Positions 1 to 8,209 are shown, counted from the stretch's first letter. The stretch: 8,883 nt of DNA from Emcibacter sp. (GCA_023142175.1 JAGLJX010000147.1:1-8883), one strand, 5' to 3'. Numbers and translations: made by a program. The notes: generated from the sequence alone by a model not told the origin.

Positions 1-2786
1 GTCTGATGATGACGGGCGGCATTGTCAGTCTGGGCGATGATGTGACACAGAATTTTTCCGGCTGGATGAAGCGGCTGGTTTCAAAATCCGGCGAACCGGT
101 CATACGCAAGGCCGTGGTTCAGGCCATGCGCATCATGGGCGGGCAATATGTTCTGGGCCGCACCATTGAGGAGGCCACCAAACGGGGCAGGGCGGAAAAC
201 AATACGGATACCCGCTTTTCTTTCGATATGCTGGGCGAAGGGGCGCGGACGCCTGCCGATGCGCAGCATTATTTTGATGCCTATATGAAATCCATCAAGA
301 GTGTCGGCGAAGCCAATGACAAAGATACGGCCATTGCAGCAGATGGTATTTCGGTAAAATTTTCTGCTCTGCATCCGCGTTATGAATTCGCCCAGAAAGA
401 CATTGTTATGGCGGATATGCTGCCAAAAATACGCAGGCTGGCTCTGGCCGCGAAAAAATATAACATCGGCTTCACCATTGATGCGGAGGAGGCCGCACGA
501 CTGGATATTTCCCTTGATATTTTTGAGGCACTGGCCCGTGACCCTGCGCTAGGAGGGTGGGACGGTCTGGGCATCGTGGTGCAAGCCTATCAGAAGCGCG
601 CGCCCTATGTGCTTGACTGGTTGTTTGCCCTTGGCCGTGAGACGGGTAGAAGATTTATGGTGCGTCTGGTTAAGGGGGCCTATTGGGATACCGAGATCAA
701 ACATACTCAGGAGATGGGATTGCCGGATTATCCGGTCTATACCCGCAAACCCACCACCGATCTGAGTTATCAGATTTGTGCCGAACGGATGATGCGGGCG
801 CGGGATGTTATCTATCCCCAGTTTGCTACCCATAATGCCTATACGGTTGCGATGGTTCTGGAACTTGCCACAAAAGATAATGGAGAGGATCGCGATTTCG
901 AATTTCAGCGGCTGCATGGCATGGGTCATCTGCTCTATGATCAATTACAGGAAATTACCACACCTCAGGTTAACATCAGAATGTATGCCCCGGTCGGTAG
1001 TCATGAGGATTTGCTGCCCTATCTGGTGCGGCGGCTGTTGGAAAATGGTGCCAATAGCTCCTTCGTAAATCGTTTTATGGATAAGCAAGTGGCTGTGGAG
1101 GAGCTGATGCAGGACTGCGTGGAATTGGTTGAGGCGGCTAGCCCGCGCCGCCACGGCAAGATTCCACTGCCGGTGGATATTCTGTCGGCCTCAGGCCGTG
1201 AGGTGGCACCGCGGCGGAATGCGGTCGGAATTGACCTTGATGATTGTGGTGAAGTGGCACATCTGTTTCAGGAAATGGAAAAAACTGTTCGGGGTAAATT
1301 TACCGTTGGCCCGATTGTGGGTGGAAAAACATTGAAACGCCCCACAGAGGATATTGTCAGCCCGGCAAATACAGGCCAGACCATAGGCCGGGTCGGAATT
1401 CCCGAAGACCGTGATATTGATCTGGCGCTAAAGTTGGCAACGAAGGCTCAAAAACCGTGGGATGCCTTGGGCGGCAAGGCGCGGGCGGATATTCTTGCCA
1501 AGGCCGCCGACCGGATGGAAGACGCGCGCGCAGCTCTTATGGCGATCATCATACGCGAGGCCGGACGGACCATAGCCGATGCCCTGTCCGAGGTGCGCGA
1601 AGCCGCTGATTTTCTGCGTTATTACGCCTGTCAGGCTACTGCAAATTTTGAAGATCCGATAATCTTGCCGGGCTGCACGGGGGAGCGTAATGAGCTGTCC
1701 CTGCATGGGCGGGGAACTTTTCTCTGCATCAGCCCGTGGAATTTTCCATTAGCCATATTTGTCGGGCAGGTGGCTGCGGCACTGGCGGCGGGCAATGCGG
1801 TGATTGCCAAGCCGGCGGAACAGACTCCGATCATCGCGGGGGAGGCCGTGAAAATTCTTCATGAAGCAGGCGTTCCGGGCGATATTTTACATATGATGCC
1901 GGGGGACGGGGCGCGCATCGGGGCGGCACTGGTAGCGGATGAGCGCATCAGCGGGGTGGCCTTCACCGGCTCCACCGATACGGCGAAAATTATCAACCGG
2001 ACATTGGCGGGCAGGGACGGGGCCATCGTGCCATTGATTGCTGAAACCGGCGGTCAGAATGTGATGATTGTCGATAGCACGGCGCTATCGGAACAGGTGG
2101 TGGATGATGTTATCTCCTCGGCATTCCAGTCGGCGGGGCAGAGATGCTCGGCCTTGCGGGTGCTGTATCTTCAGGAAGATGTGGCGGATAAGATTGTGGA
2201 AATGCTCAAAGGGGCCGTGGCCTGTCTGTATATGGGGGATCCCATGCGGCTCACCACGGATGTGGGGCCGGTAATAGATGACCGCGCCCGTCAGATGCTA
2301 CTGGATCATGTGGCTGTTATGGACGGTCAAGCCACTTTGCTGGCGAAAGTTGATATGCCGGACTATTGTGAGGGCGGGACTTTCTTTGCCCCGCGCATTT
2401 ATGAAATCAAATCTCTGAATCAATTAACACGGGAGGTATTCGGCCCAATCTTGCATATCATCCGGTTCAAGGCCCATGATATGGATAAGGTTCTGGATCA
2501 GGTGCGGGCAACGGGATTTGGCCTGACGCTCGGCGTTCACAGCCGCATCGAAGGCGTGGCGCAGGATATTTTCAGCAAGCTGGATGTGGGTAATACATAT
2601 GTGAACCGCAACATTGTTGGGGCCGTGGTCGGGGTGCAACCCTTCGGTGGTCAGGGGCTATCAGGCACGGGGCCAAAGGCAGGCGGACCGCGTTATATGT
2701 TCCGCTTTGCCAGCGAAAAAACCCTGACCATCAATACGGTGGCGACGGGGGGCAATACTGATTTATTCTGTCTGGAGGATGATTGA
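1..2786 (+). CDS. putA: Bifunctional proline dehydrogenase / L-glutamate gamma-semialdehyde dehydrogenase PutA, 5' end cut by window edge
   Basis: PutA oxidises proline to P5C with an FAD-dependent barrel, passes electrons to the membrane quinone pool, then oxidises glutamate semialdehyde to glutamate with NAD+. The frame has no stop back to base 1 and the usual N-terminal helical region is missing, so the gene starts outside the window; the ATG at 6 is internal (residues below count from it). The PRODH barrel spans about 105-365, with conserved Lys118 (SVKFSALHPRY), Asp159 (IDAEE), LVKGAYWD near 223, FATHNA, and the proline-binding Arg342, Arg343 and Glu346 of YLVRRLLENG. The aldehyde dehydrogenase domain spans about 440-910: Asn579 in SPWNFP, Glu680 in AETGG, catalytic Cys714 in GQRC. 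The end at GTGPKAGGPRY...GGN is that of short type A PutA, without the extra C-terminal domain of the E. coli enzyme. No ribbon-helix-helix DNA-binding domain is visible, but that region is outside. All key residues are intact. Confidence 0.97.
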   Translation, partial: LMMTGGIVSLGDDVTQNFSGWMKRLVSKSGEPVIRKAVVQAMRIMGGQYVLGRTIEEATKRGRAENNTDTRFSFDMLGEGARTPADAQHYFDAYMKSIKSVGEANDKDTAIAADGISVKFSALHPRYEFAQKDIVMADMLPKIRRLALAAKKYNIGFTIDAEEAARLDISLDIFEALARDPALGGWDGLGIVVQAYQKRAPYVLDWLFALGRETGRRFMVRLVKGAYWDTEIKHTQEMGLPDYPVYTRKPTTDLSYQICAERMMRARDVIYPQFATHNAYTVAMVLELATKDNGEDRDFEFQRLHGMGHLLYDQLQEITTPQVNIRMYAPVGSHEDLLPYLVRRLLENGANSSFVNRFMDKQVAVEELMQDCVELVEAASPRRHGKIPLPVDILSASGREVAPRRNAVGIDLDDCGEVAHLFQEMEKTVRGKFTVGPIVGGKTLKRPTEDIVSPANTGQTIGRVGIPEDRDIDLALKLATKAQKPWDALGGKARADILAKAADRMEDARAALMAIIIREAGRTIADALSEVREAADFLRYYACQATANFEDPIILPGCTGERNELSLHGRGTFLCISPWNFPLAIFVGQVAAALAAGNAVIAKPAEQTPIIAGEAVKILHEAGVPGDILHMMPGDGARIGAALVADERISGVAFTGSTDTAKIINRTLAGRDGAIVPLIAETGGQNVMIVDSTALSEQVVDDVISSAFQSAGQRCSALRVLYLQEDVADKIVEMLKGAVACLYMGDPMRLTTDVGPVIDDRARQMLLDHVAVMDGQATLLAKVDMPDYCEGGTFFAPRIYEIKSLNQLTREVFGPILHIIRFKAHDMDKVLDQVRATGFGLTLGVHSRIEGVAQDIFSKLDVGNTYVNRNIVGAVVGVQPFGGQGLSGTGPKAGGPRYMFRFASEKTLTINTVATGGNTDLFCLEDD

Positions 2787-2787
2787 G

Positions 2788-4248
2788 CTATATTCCATAG
2801 CCTTTCAGGAAAGCCCCCATATGGTGAATATATTTATCTGCGGCCTTGATTGAAGCCTGTGTCATGGGACGGCGTACCTGCCCGACACTTGCTGTGATGA
2901 TGGTTCTTTTTGTTTTGTGAAACGCATAGACGCCTTTCTCAGATTCCAGATCGCAATGGCTTAAAATCTTGGGTATCCAGGTCTGAGGGTCGCGGACTAA
3001 CTGCTCGTAGGGAACCTGAAGAATGGTATCGGGAAACAGCGTGGCCCAATGTTCCAGCAAGGCATCCTCCAGCCTGAAATGATGGGCGATATTGGCAAAA
3101 GACCAGCTCCACTCCAGCCCCTTGTTGAAAAATGTTTTAAAACATGACCATGCCGCATCAGCCGGATTTCGCCGCATCCAGATGACGGGGGACTGTGGGA
3201 AAATATGATGAATTAAACCCAGAAAACGCCCGTTGTTGAGGCTCTTGTCGATGATCCGCCCTTCGGCCCCAAATCTTTCGGACAAGAGATGCAGATAGAT
3301 ATGCGCAATATGGCCCCACGGGTTTTCACTGCCCGCGAAATTCTGCTCAAATAATGACGCATGTTTCAGTGTTGCCCCTTTCAGGGCAGATATTGCTGTG
3401 CCGAATAAATTCAGTTCCGCGCCGCCCGCTACGGTACTATGGCTGGCTAGAATCTGTTCTACCAATGTTGTGCCGGTGCGCGGCCAGCCCATGACAAATA
3501 TCGGGCGGTTGCTGGTCACGTCACTTGGCCTCAGGGACCGGATGCCATCCTGATTAAAGCTGTGGATGATATTCTGGACAGAATTCTGGTTTAATTGCGG
3601 ATCATAATGCGCGGATTGGCGCATGAGGGCCGCGCCGGTGGCATAGGCGGTATAGGCATCTTCACTCTGGCCTGAATCATCCAGAGCCTTCCCCAGAGCA
3701 TATTGATAGGGGGCCTGAACCTGCGGGGCGGTTGCCGACATAACATCCTGCAGGCTTTGCAGATGAAGCAAATCCCGATCTTTGGCGGTGAATTTTTTGG
3801 TGTTGGCAAGAGTGAGCCATGTCTGTCCCGATGTTTCCCATGTTTTCAGCGCTCGGCGCAGGCTTTTCTGGCTGGATTTATTATCGCCGAGCTGAGACTG
3901 AGCCGTGCCCATAAAATGATGAAGGGCAGCATTTTCAGGGGCCTTGACAGCGAAGGGCTTAATCAGGGCGGCGGCTTGCTTTACTTTTCCGGCCTCCGCC
4001 ATTATCCCTGCTCGGGAAAGTTGGCGTTGGGGATCGTTGGGATCAACTTCGGCAAAAAGTCGGGCGGCTTCGAGGGCGAGGCTTACCTCCCCTAGCGTTA
4101 CGGCAATTCGCGCTATGCCACCCCAATTCTGGCCCAGATTAGCCGTGTTGCGGACAAGTTCTCCAATGATGGCCGCGGCCTGCTGGCGGTCATTTTCCTT
4201 AAAAGCAGCGGCCGCCTGATTGGCCAGTATCATAGGGTTTGAGATCAT
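2788..4248 (-). CDS. Tetratricopeptide-repeat sulfotransferase family protein
   Basis: A 486-aa protein with no signal peptide or membrane segment, hence cytosolic. Residues about 5-210 are Ala/Leu-rich helical repeats of TPR type (for example the stretches around NWGGIARIAVTLGEVSLALEA and HHFMGTAQSQLGDNKSSQ). Residues about 245-486 form a PAPS-dependent sulfotransferase domain: the 5'-phosphosulfate loop FVMGWPRTGTT (Gly254-Thr261), the ASHSTVAGGAEL segment, DKSLNN near 334, and the 3'-phosphate-binding segment MRRNPADAAWS (Arg360, Ser368), followed by the typical VPYEQLVRDP near the C-terminus. The family transfers sulfate from PAPS to hydroxyl or amine groups; the acceptor cannot be read from sequence. 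The stop lies one base from the putA stop (convergent). It lies downstream of the TonB receptor on the same strand but behind a strong terminator, so it probably has its own promoter. No Shine-Dalgarno precedes either the ATG at 4248 or the in-frame ATG at 4233; the first was kept. Confidence 0.93.
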   Translation of the reverse strand: MISNPMILANQAAAAFKENDRQQAAAIIGELVRNTANLGQNWGGIARIAVTLGEVSLALEAARLFAEVDPNDPQRQLSRAGIMAEAGKVKQAAALIKPFAVKAPENAALHHFMGTAQSQLGDNKSSQKSLRRALKTWETSGQTWLTLANTKKFTAKDRDLLHLQSLQDVMSATAPQVQAPYQYALGKALDDSGQSEDAYTAYATGAALMRQSAHYDPQLNQNSVQNIIHSFNQDGIRSLRPSDVTSNRPIFVMGWPRTGTTLVEQILASHSTVAGGAELNLFGTAISALKGATLKHASLFEQNFAGSENPWGHIAHIYLHLLSERFGAEGRIIDKSLNNGRFLGLIHHIFPQSPVIWMRRNPADAAWSCFKTFFNKGLEWSWSFANIAHHFRLEDALLEHWATLFPDTILQVPYEQLVRDPQTWIPKILSHCDLESEKGVYAFHKTKRTIITASVGQVRRPMTQASIKAADKYIHHMGAFLKGYGI

Positions 4249-4254
4249 GAGGTC

Positions 4255-4282
4255 AGAATATAGGTTAAATAATCTTTGTCTA
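4255..4282 (-). promoter_or_regulatory. Possible promoter of the TPR-sulfotransferase gene
   Basis: On the minus strand, TAGACA (4277-4282) and TATTCT (4255-4260) are separated by 16 bases and resemble -35 and -10 boxes (TTGACA/TATAAT). The predicted start of transcription falls at or next to the A of the ATG at 4248, which would give a leaderless message and would agree with the missing Shine-Dalgarno. Matches are imperfect, so this is a weak prediction. Confidence 0.3.
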
Positions 4283-4313
4283 TATTTGATAGTGGATATG
4301 GCGGGGAATACCC

Positions 4314-4346
4314 AAATAAAAACCGCGCCCGGCGAACCGGACGCGG
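4314..4346 (-). terminator. Rho-independent terminator after the TonB-dependent receptor gene
   Basis: The minus-strand RNA forms a continuous 10-bp stem, CCGCGUCCGG with CCGGGCGCGG (one U-G wobble), around a UUCG loop (4323-4346), followed directly by UUUUUAUUU (4314-4322). It begins 23 bases after the receptor stop codon (4370-4372). On the + strand the wobble becomes a C/A mismatch and no U-tract follows, so it works in the minus direction only. Confidence 0.92.
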
Positions 4347-4369
4347 CGAAAGATTAACTTTAAATAAGA

Positions 4370-7300
4370 TTAGTATTTAAAGCTTGCACTAAAGCGAATT
4401 TGACGAGGTGCTTGGAAGCCACTGTCGTAGCCATAGTTCACGCCTTCAAGTTCGGAACGATCTGTAACACCTTTTGTGTTGAACAAGTTGAATATATCAG
4501 CTTTAAATACAACATTTCCAGGGATATTCTTGTTAAGATCGGGTGTGAAGGAAATACCAACATCAAGCTTTTTGATCCAGTCAGTTTCCATCTGTGAAGC
4601 ACGTGGTGTTAATACGCTATCACAATACCATGATGCTTTACCATAGGCTTGAGCAAAGACGTCAGTCGGATGCAATCCAATACAACCCTGTTTACGAGGA
4701 GAAGTCAGTGCGAAGTTTGCGCTAACCATGATTTCCTCTGTTACAGCATAAGCGCCCCATATTTTAAAGCGATGGCGACGGTCATTGGGCAACCAGCCGA
4801 AAGATCCATCCATCAGACCAGGTTGGTCAAAGTCGGTAGTAATACCGGCGTCATCCTGACCATTGTCTGATTTCACAGAACCTTCATAGTTCCCTTCGAG
4901 CCATGACATAGTATATGACCCTTCCAAGGACCATTTGCCATCCCACTCACGAGCAAATGTAATATCAATTGCTTTGTAAGTACGGGAACCTTCAGGGTAA
5001 TTGAGCATATCAGCAGGTAGAGTTGCTACGATAAACTCTCCAGAATCAGCGCTATTGCCTGTAAGGCCTTCTTTAGCCAAGGAAATAGTCATGTCAGAAC
5101 CAGGGTTGGTAAGAACATACTGATGGAAACCACTCCAGAAATCTGCAGCAATAACCGGATCATAGCCATTTTGTGCAGCCCATACTGGAACGGCGGCATC
5201 AATGGCCACGTCTTCAATCAGACGACCCATTTTACGGTAAACACCACGGACGCCAACAACCCAACCATTTTCGAAGTCATGCTCGTAGCCGAGAATGAAT
5301 TCGTCTGTGTACATAGGGTTGATGTTTTCATCAACAAGTTCAACAGGGTTTGGAATGTCACCATTCGCATATGTTACACTGTCAAGCAGGTTAGCAGTAT
5401 CAAAAACGGGAGTTCCGTCTGTGTTTACGCCATCCAGCAAATACCAATTAGCTGTGAAATCTTCAGCAGACGCCATGCGAATGTTTGTGTTAGTTGCAAT
5501 AGGGAGGTAATAACGACCCCAGCTACCAGATACACGATTTAGACCATCGCCAGTGGCATCCCATGAGAAACCAAGACGTGGTGCCCATTGGTTTTTAGTT
5601 TCAATGAATTGTTCGCCAGCAGCGTTCAAGTTTTTGAAACTATCATTCCGAAGACCCAGATTTAATGTAAGGTCATCAGCAATCTGCCATGAATCTTGAA
5701 TGTAGAATGCACTTTGTTGTGTTTTCAGTTTACCACCATTAAAATAACGGCGTACGCGAACATACTCGGTGTCTTCTGCAATGCCGTAAAGGGCTGCCTG
5801 TGATGCATTCGCAGAATAATAGCGATAATATGCGCCACCAGAATACTGAGAAACATTATCAGCAGTAAGGTTTTCACGGTCAAATCCAAGACGAACATGG
5901 TGATCGCCCATGGCTTCAAAATAGACGTCCGCATCAAAACGGAAGGATTCACGTTCGTCCTCACCTTTTTCAACAAAGAAACTGGCCCAGTCACCTAATG
6001 CAGTACAACAACCGTTTCTTGAATCATAGATTACAGGAAGGTCATCAGTTTCTGAAACTGTAGTACGGTTATATCTATTTATACCATAAAGAGCAGATAC
6101 TGTGATCCAGTCAGATAGGACACCAGTATATTTGAAAATTTTGTTAATTCCGCCTTCAGAAGCAAAGGTGTTTCCAAGGAAACTACCCAGATCGCCCTGC
6201 GCATCAACATCCTCAAGGGATTTGCTGGTTCTGCCGCTTGAATCGTACAAACCGGAATTGAAATTATATGTTCCAAGCGTCCTTGTTTGGTTATCAGAGA
6301 AGAAAGTAGCTTCTAAGTGATGGCCTTCAAATAGGTTAAGGTCAAACTTTAAAGCCCAGAAAGGGTCTGTCTTTTCAGAAGTAATTTTCTGAGAATGTGA
6401 ATATGATTCAGTTTTAATGCTCCGTGGATTATACAGCGCATAAAAGAACAGACGATCTTCAAGAATAGGACCGGAAAGTGAGAAGTTATAATCAATATGC
6501 TCGCGCGTATTAAGATGTCTCAGAGTAGCACTACCAGGTCTTTCAACAGTCTGGGACTTGCTTCTAAAAGAGTCACCTTGCCAGAAGACATTTGCGCCAA
6601 AATGAAAATCATTGGAACCAGATTTGGTCACAGCATTAATTACACCACCAGTAGCACGGCCAAATTCAGCCTGATAACCACCGGTTTTTACTTCTACCTG
6701 ATCGAAAAATTCAAACGGAATAGTGGAACCACCGAGGAAGTTACGGAAGTTGGTGATATTCATACCATTGACATAGTATATATTTTCACCAACAGATGAA
6801 CCACCAATACTAACCAATGCTTGTCCGTTACCGCCAGCAAAAGATGAATCTCCGGTTCCTGTACCAGGAGCAAGAAGAGCAATAGCTGTAGTATCACGGG
6901 CTATTGGTGTTTTTGCAAATAGGTCATCTACGGATACGGTGAGGCCAGTTGTTGTGGTGTTGAAGTCATATCCTGCGCGACGTGTACCGACGACAAAAAC
7001 TTCTTCAATGCCAGCAAGCTCAGAATCAAGGGTGAAGGTTACTTCGCCGGATGACCCAATAGTAACAGCAATTTTTTGCCCGGAAAGTTCATTATAACCT
7101 TCTTTGCTGATGGTGGCTACGTATGTACCAACAGCGAGCAAAGGTGCTCTGAACTTACCTTCTTTGTTGGATGTAATTGTACGAACAACACCCTTGTTTG
7201 ATTTAAAAGTAATTGTTGCGCCCTGTACGACAGTACCAGCTTCATCGCGAACTACGCCACTGATAGAGCCTGTTGTGTAATCCTCGGCGATGGCTGTAGA

Positions 7301-7375
7301 TACAGCGGATCCGAGCATCAATGCCGAAACGGCAGCGCCCAGGAGAAGCCTGGACTTGTTGCGTTTATTAAACAT
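4370..7375 (-). CDS. TonB-dependent outer-membrane receptor with N-terminal carboxypeptidase-regulatory-like domain (Oar-like)
   Basis: A 1001-aa outer-membrane transporter precursor. The start at 7375 is preferred over the ATG at 7438 (21 codons further upstream) because GGAGG lies 4 bases before it and it opens directly into a Sec signal peptide (KRNKSR, hydrophobic core, AIA cleavage site near residue 30). Residues about 36-117 form a beta-sandwich of carboxypeptidase-regulatory type (GSISGVVRDEAGTVVQGA ... SNKEGKFRAPLLAVGTY). EEVFVVGTR at 124-132 resembles a TonB box; the plug follows to about 255 and ends with the family-typical GGYQAEFGRATGGVINAVTKSG. The rest is a beta-barrel ending in an aromatic C-terminal strand (RFSASFKY). 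Oar-like receptors take up large or complex substrates with TonB/ExbBD energy; the substrate here is unknown. Cys-Cys in RNGCCTAL and two cysteines near the C-terminus may form disulfides in extracellular loops. Base composition is visibly more AT-rich than putA. Confidence 0.95.
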   Translation of the reverse strand: MFNKRNKSRLLLGAAVSALMLGSAVSTAIAEDYTTGSISGVVRDEAGTVVQGATITFKSNKGVVRTITSNKEGKFRAPLLAVGTYVATISKEGYNELSGQKIAVTIGSSGEVTFTLDSELAGIEEVFVVGTRRAGYDFNTTTTGLTVSVDDLFAKTPIARDTTAIALLAPGTGTGDSSFAGGNGQALVSIGGSSVGENIYYVNGMNITNFRNFLGGSTIPFEFFDQVEVKTGGYQAEFGRATGGVINAVTKSGSNDFHFGANVFWQGDSFRSKSQTVERPGSATLRHLNTREHIDYNFSLSGPILEDRLFFYALYNPRSIKTESYSHSQKITSEKTDPFWALKFDLNLFEGHHLEATFFSDNQTRTLGTYNFNSGLYDSSGRTSKSLEDVDAQGDLGSFLGNTFASEGGINKIFKYTGVLSDWITVSALYGINRYNRTTVSETDDLPVIYDSRNGCCTALGDWASFFVEKGEDERESFRFDADVYFEAMGDHHVRLGFDRENLTADNVSQYSGGAYYRYYSANASQAALYGIAEDTEYVRVRRYFNGGKLKTQQSAFYIQDSWQIADDLTLNLGLRNDSFKNLNAAGEQFIETKNQWAPRLGFSWDATGDGLNRVSGSWGRYYLPIATNTNIRMASAEDFTANWYLLDGVNTDGTPVFDTANLLDSVTYANGDIPNPVELVDENINPMYTDEFILGYEHDFENGWVVGVRGVYRKMGRLIEDVAIDAAVPVWAAQNGYDPVIAADFWSGFHQYVLTNPGSDMTISLAKEGLTGNSADSGEFIVATLPADMLNYPEGSRTYKAIDITFAREWDGKWSLEGSYTMSWLEGNYEGSVKSDNGQDDAGITTDFDQPGLMDGSFGWLPNDRRHRFKIWGAYAVTEEIMVSANFALTSPRKQGCIGLHPTDVFAQAYGKASWYCDSVLTPRASQMETDWIKKLDVGISFTPDLNKNIPGNVVFKADIFNLFNTKGVTDRSELEGVNYGYDSGFQAPRQIRFSASFKY

Positions 7376-7379
7376 ATTT

Positions 7380-7384
7380 CCTCC
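7380..7384 (-). promoter_or_regulatory. Shine-Dalgarno site deciding the TonB-receptor start
   Basis: The minus strand reads ACGGAGGAAAT immediately before the ATG at 7375. This is the strongest ribosome binding site in the window and argues for translation starting at 7375 rather than at the longer reading-frame start (7438), which would place 21 polar residues ahead of the signal peptide. Confidence 0.85.
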
Positions 7385-7440
7385 GTAGAAGTTAAAATTG
7401 TGGGACAGTCTGTTTTTATTTTTTCGACTCACAATCATTG

Positions 7441-7468
7441 CCGCTTTTTATCGATTAGAAAAAAGCGG
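7441..7468 (-). repeat. Inverted repeat / stem-loop in the receptor upstream region
   Basis: Perfect 9-base arms CCGCTTTTT (7441-7449) and AAAAAGCGG (7460-7468) flank a 10-base loop, 66 bases upstream of the receptor start. If transcription starts further upstream this would be a hairpin in the 5' leader. Neither side has a U-tract, so it is not a convincing intrinsic terminator. Its role is unknown. Confidence 0.55.
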
Positions 7469-7550
7469 TGTAAAAACAGCTAAATTTTGGCAGGTCTCCT
7501 CATGATCTTTTGCTGCAATTTTCCATCCCATTACATTAAAGTACATTTGT

Positions 7551-7603
7551 GAATGGTTGTTTTCTTTATTGTTAATAACCACACAGATTAGAAACAACCA
7601 TTC
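7551..7603. repeat. 12-bp inverted repeat with 29-base spacer upstream of the receptor
   Basis: GAATGGTTGTTT (7551-7562) and its exact complement AAACAACCATTC (7592-7603) are separated by 29 bases of AT-rich sequence; skipping the T at 7563, the C at 7564 could also pair with G 7591. The site is 176-228 bases upstream of the receptor start. It could be a pair of operator half-sites or a large hairpin. No regulator family is recognised from the arm sequence. Confidence 0.55.
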
Positions 7604-8132
7604 TGTACATCATTTATTTGCCTTGTCCTTACGGACACACACACGTTAAGCATACAAATAACTAACGGAAACTATCACTACACAAAATCTCGGTCAATTT
7701 CTTTAAAAGGCCAACTGTGTTATTATTGCCACACGTGTGTTGTGCATTTATGCCACACTTTAAATTTATGTAACATAATAATGTAAATACGGCACTGTAC
7801 AGAATAATATTTTGAATAATTGGTAAAAAATGAAGATTTATTTGGTTAAGAATAATATTAATTAAAGTAGAAAAACTGTGGTTGATTAGGTTCTACAGGT
7901 GGTTCTAACATACGTTTGAAATATTATTGCTTAATGTTGGGTGATGAGAATAATTTTATTAGGTTAAAAAACGAATCAAATTATCCATTTAAATTCAGCG
8001 CTTTAGCAGATGGTTATATAATAAAACACGCGCAGGCTATCTGGCGGGGGCCGTCATGTTTTTCTATATGGAGAATATCTCTAAAATTGTCAGGCCAAAT
8101 ATATCAAAAAGACCGAATAAATTGCTGGAAGA

Positions 8133-8178
8133 TTGATTTAGATTGATTTGATATACATCTTATTGATACTAACTTGAT
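8133..8178 (+). promoter_or_regulatory. Cluster of five TTGAT half-sites before nosR
   Basis: TTGAT occurs at 8133, 8143, 8148, 8163 and 8174, all on the + strand. The last is the left half of the perfect FNR-type box. The copy at 8148 is followed at the right distance by ATCTT (8157-8161), giving an 8-of-10 match to TTGAT-N4-ATCAA, so it could be a weak second site. The other copies have no matching right half and may be chance in AT-rich DNA. Confidence 0.35.
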
Positions 8179-8192
8179 GTGTATCAAGTTAG
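8169..8192. promoter_or_regulatory. FNR/FixK/Dnr-type operator upstream of nosR
   Basis: A perfect palindrome with 10-base arms, CTAACTTGAT and ATCAAGTTAG, around GTGT. Its core (8174-8187) is TTGAT-GTGT-ATCAA, the exact consensus for the Crp/Fnr family regulators FNR, FixK and Dnr/Nnr that activate denitrification genes at low oxygen or with NO. The centre is 78 bases before the nosR start codon. Which regulator binds cannot be told, because these factors share the consensus. Confidence 0.88.
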
Positions 8193-8209
8193 CCCGCTCA
8201 GGGAAATTC

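Noticed and set aside
2787..2813. Bidirectional terminator between putA and the sulfotransferase gene
   Set aside because: The candidate stems are 5 bp with tiny or AT-rich loops and no U-tract.
4649..5542. Open frames on the + strand inside the receptor gene
   Set aside because: They lie antisense to a well-supported receptor frame and encode no recognisable motif.
7441..7468. Hairpin as a rho-independent terminator
   Set aside because: The stem is mostly A/T pairs and no run of T follows on either strand; no gene ends nearby on the + strand.
7801..7859. Repeated AGAATAATATT as a CRISPR-like or iteron array
   Set aside because: Only two copies, AT-only in character apart from one G, and no further units or regular spacing.
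7916..8146. Open frame of 76 codons on the + strand in the intergenic region
   Set aside because: It starts at TTG (7916) or ATG 7934 without a ribosome binding site, has no recognisable domain, and lies in AT-rich DNA where chance frames are common.
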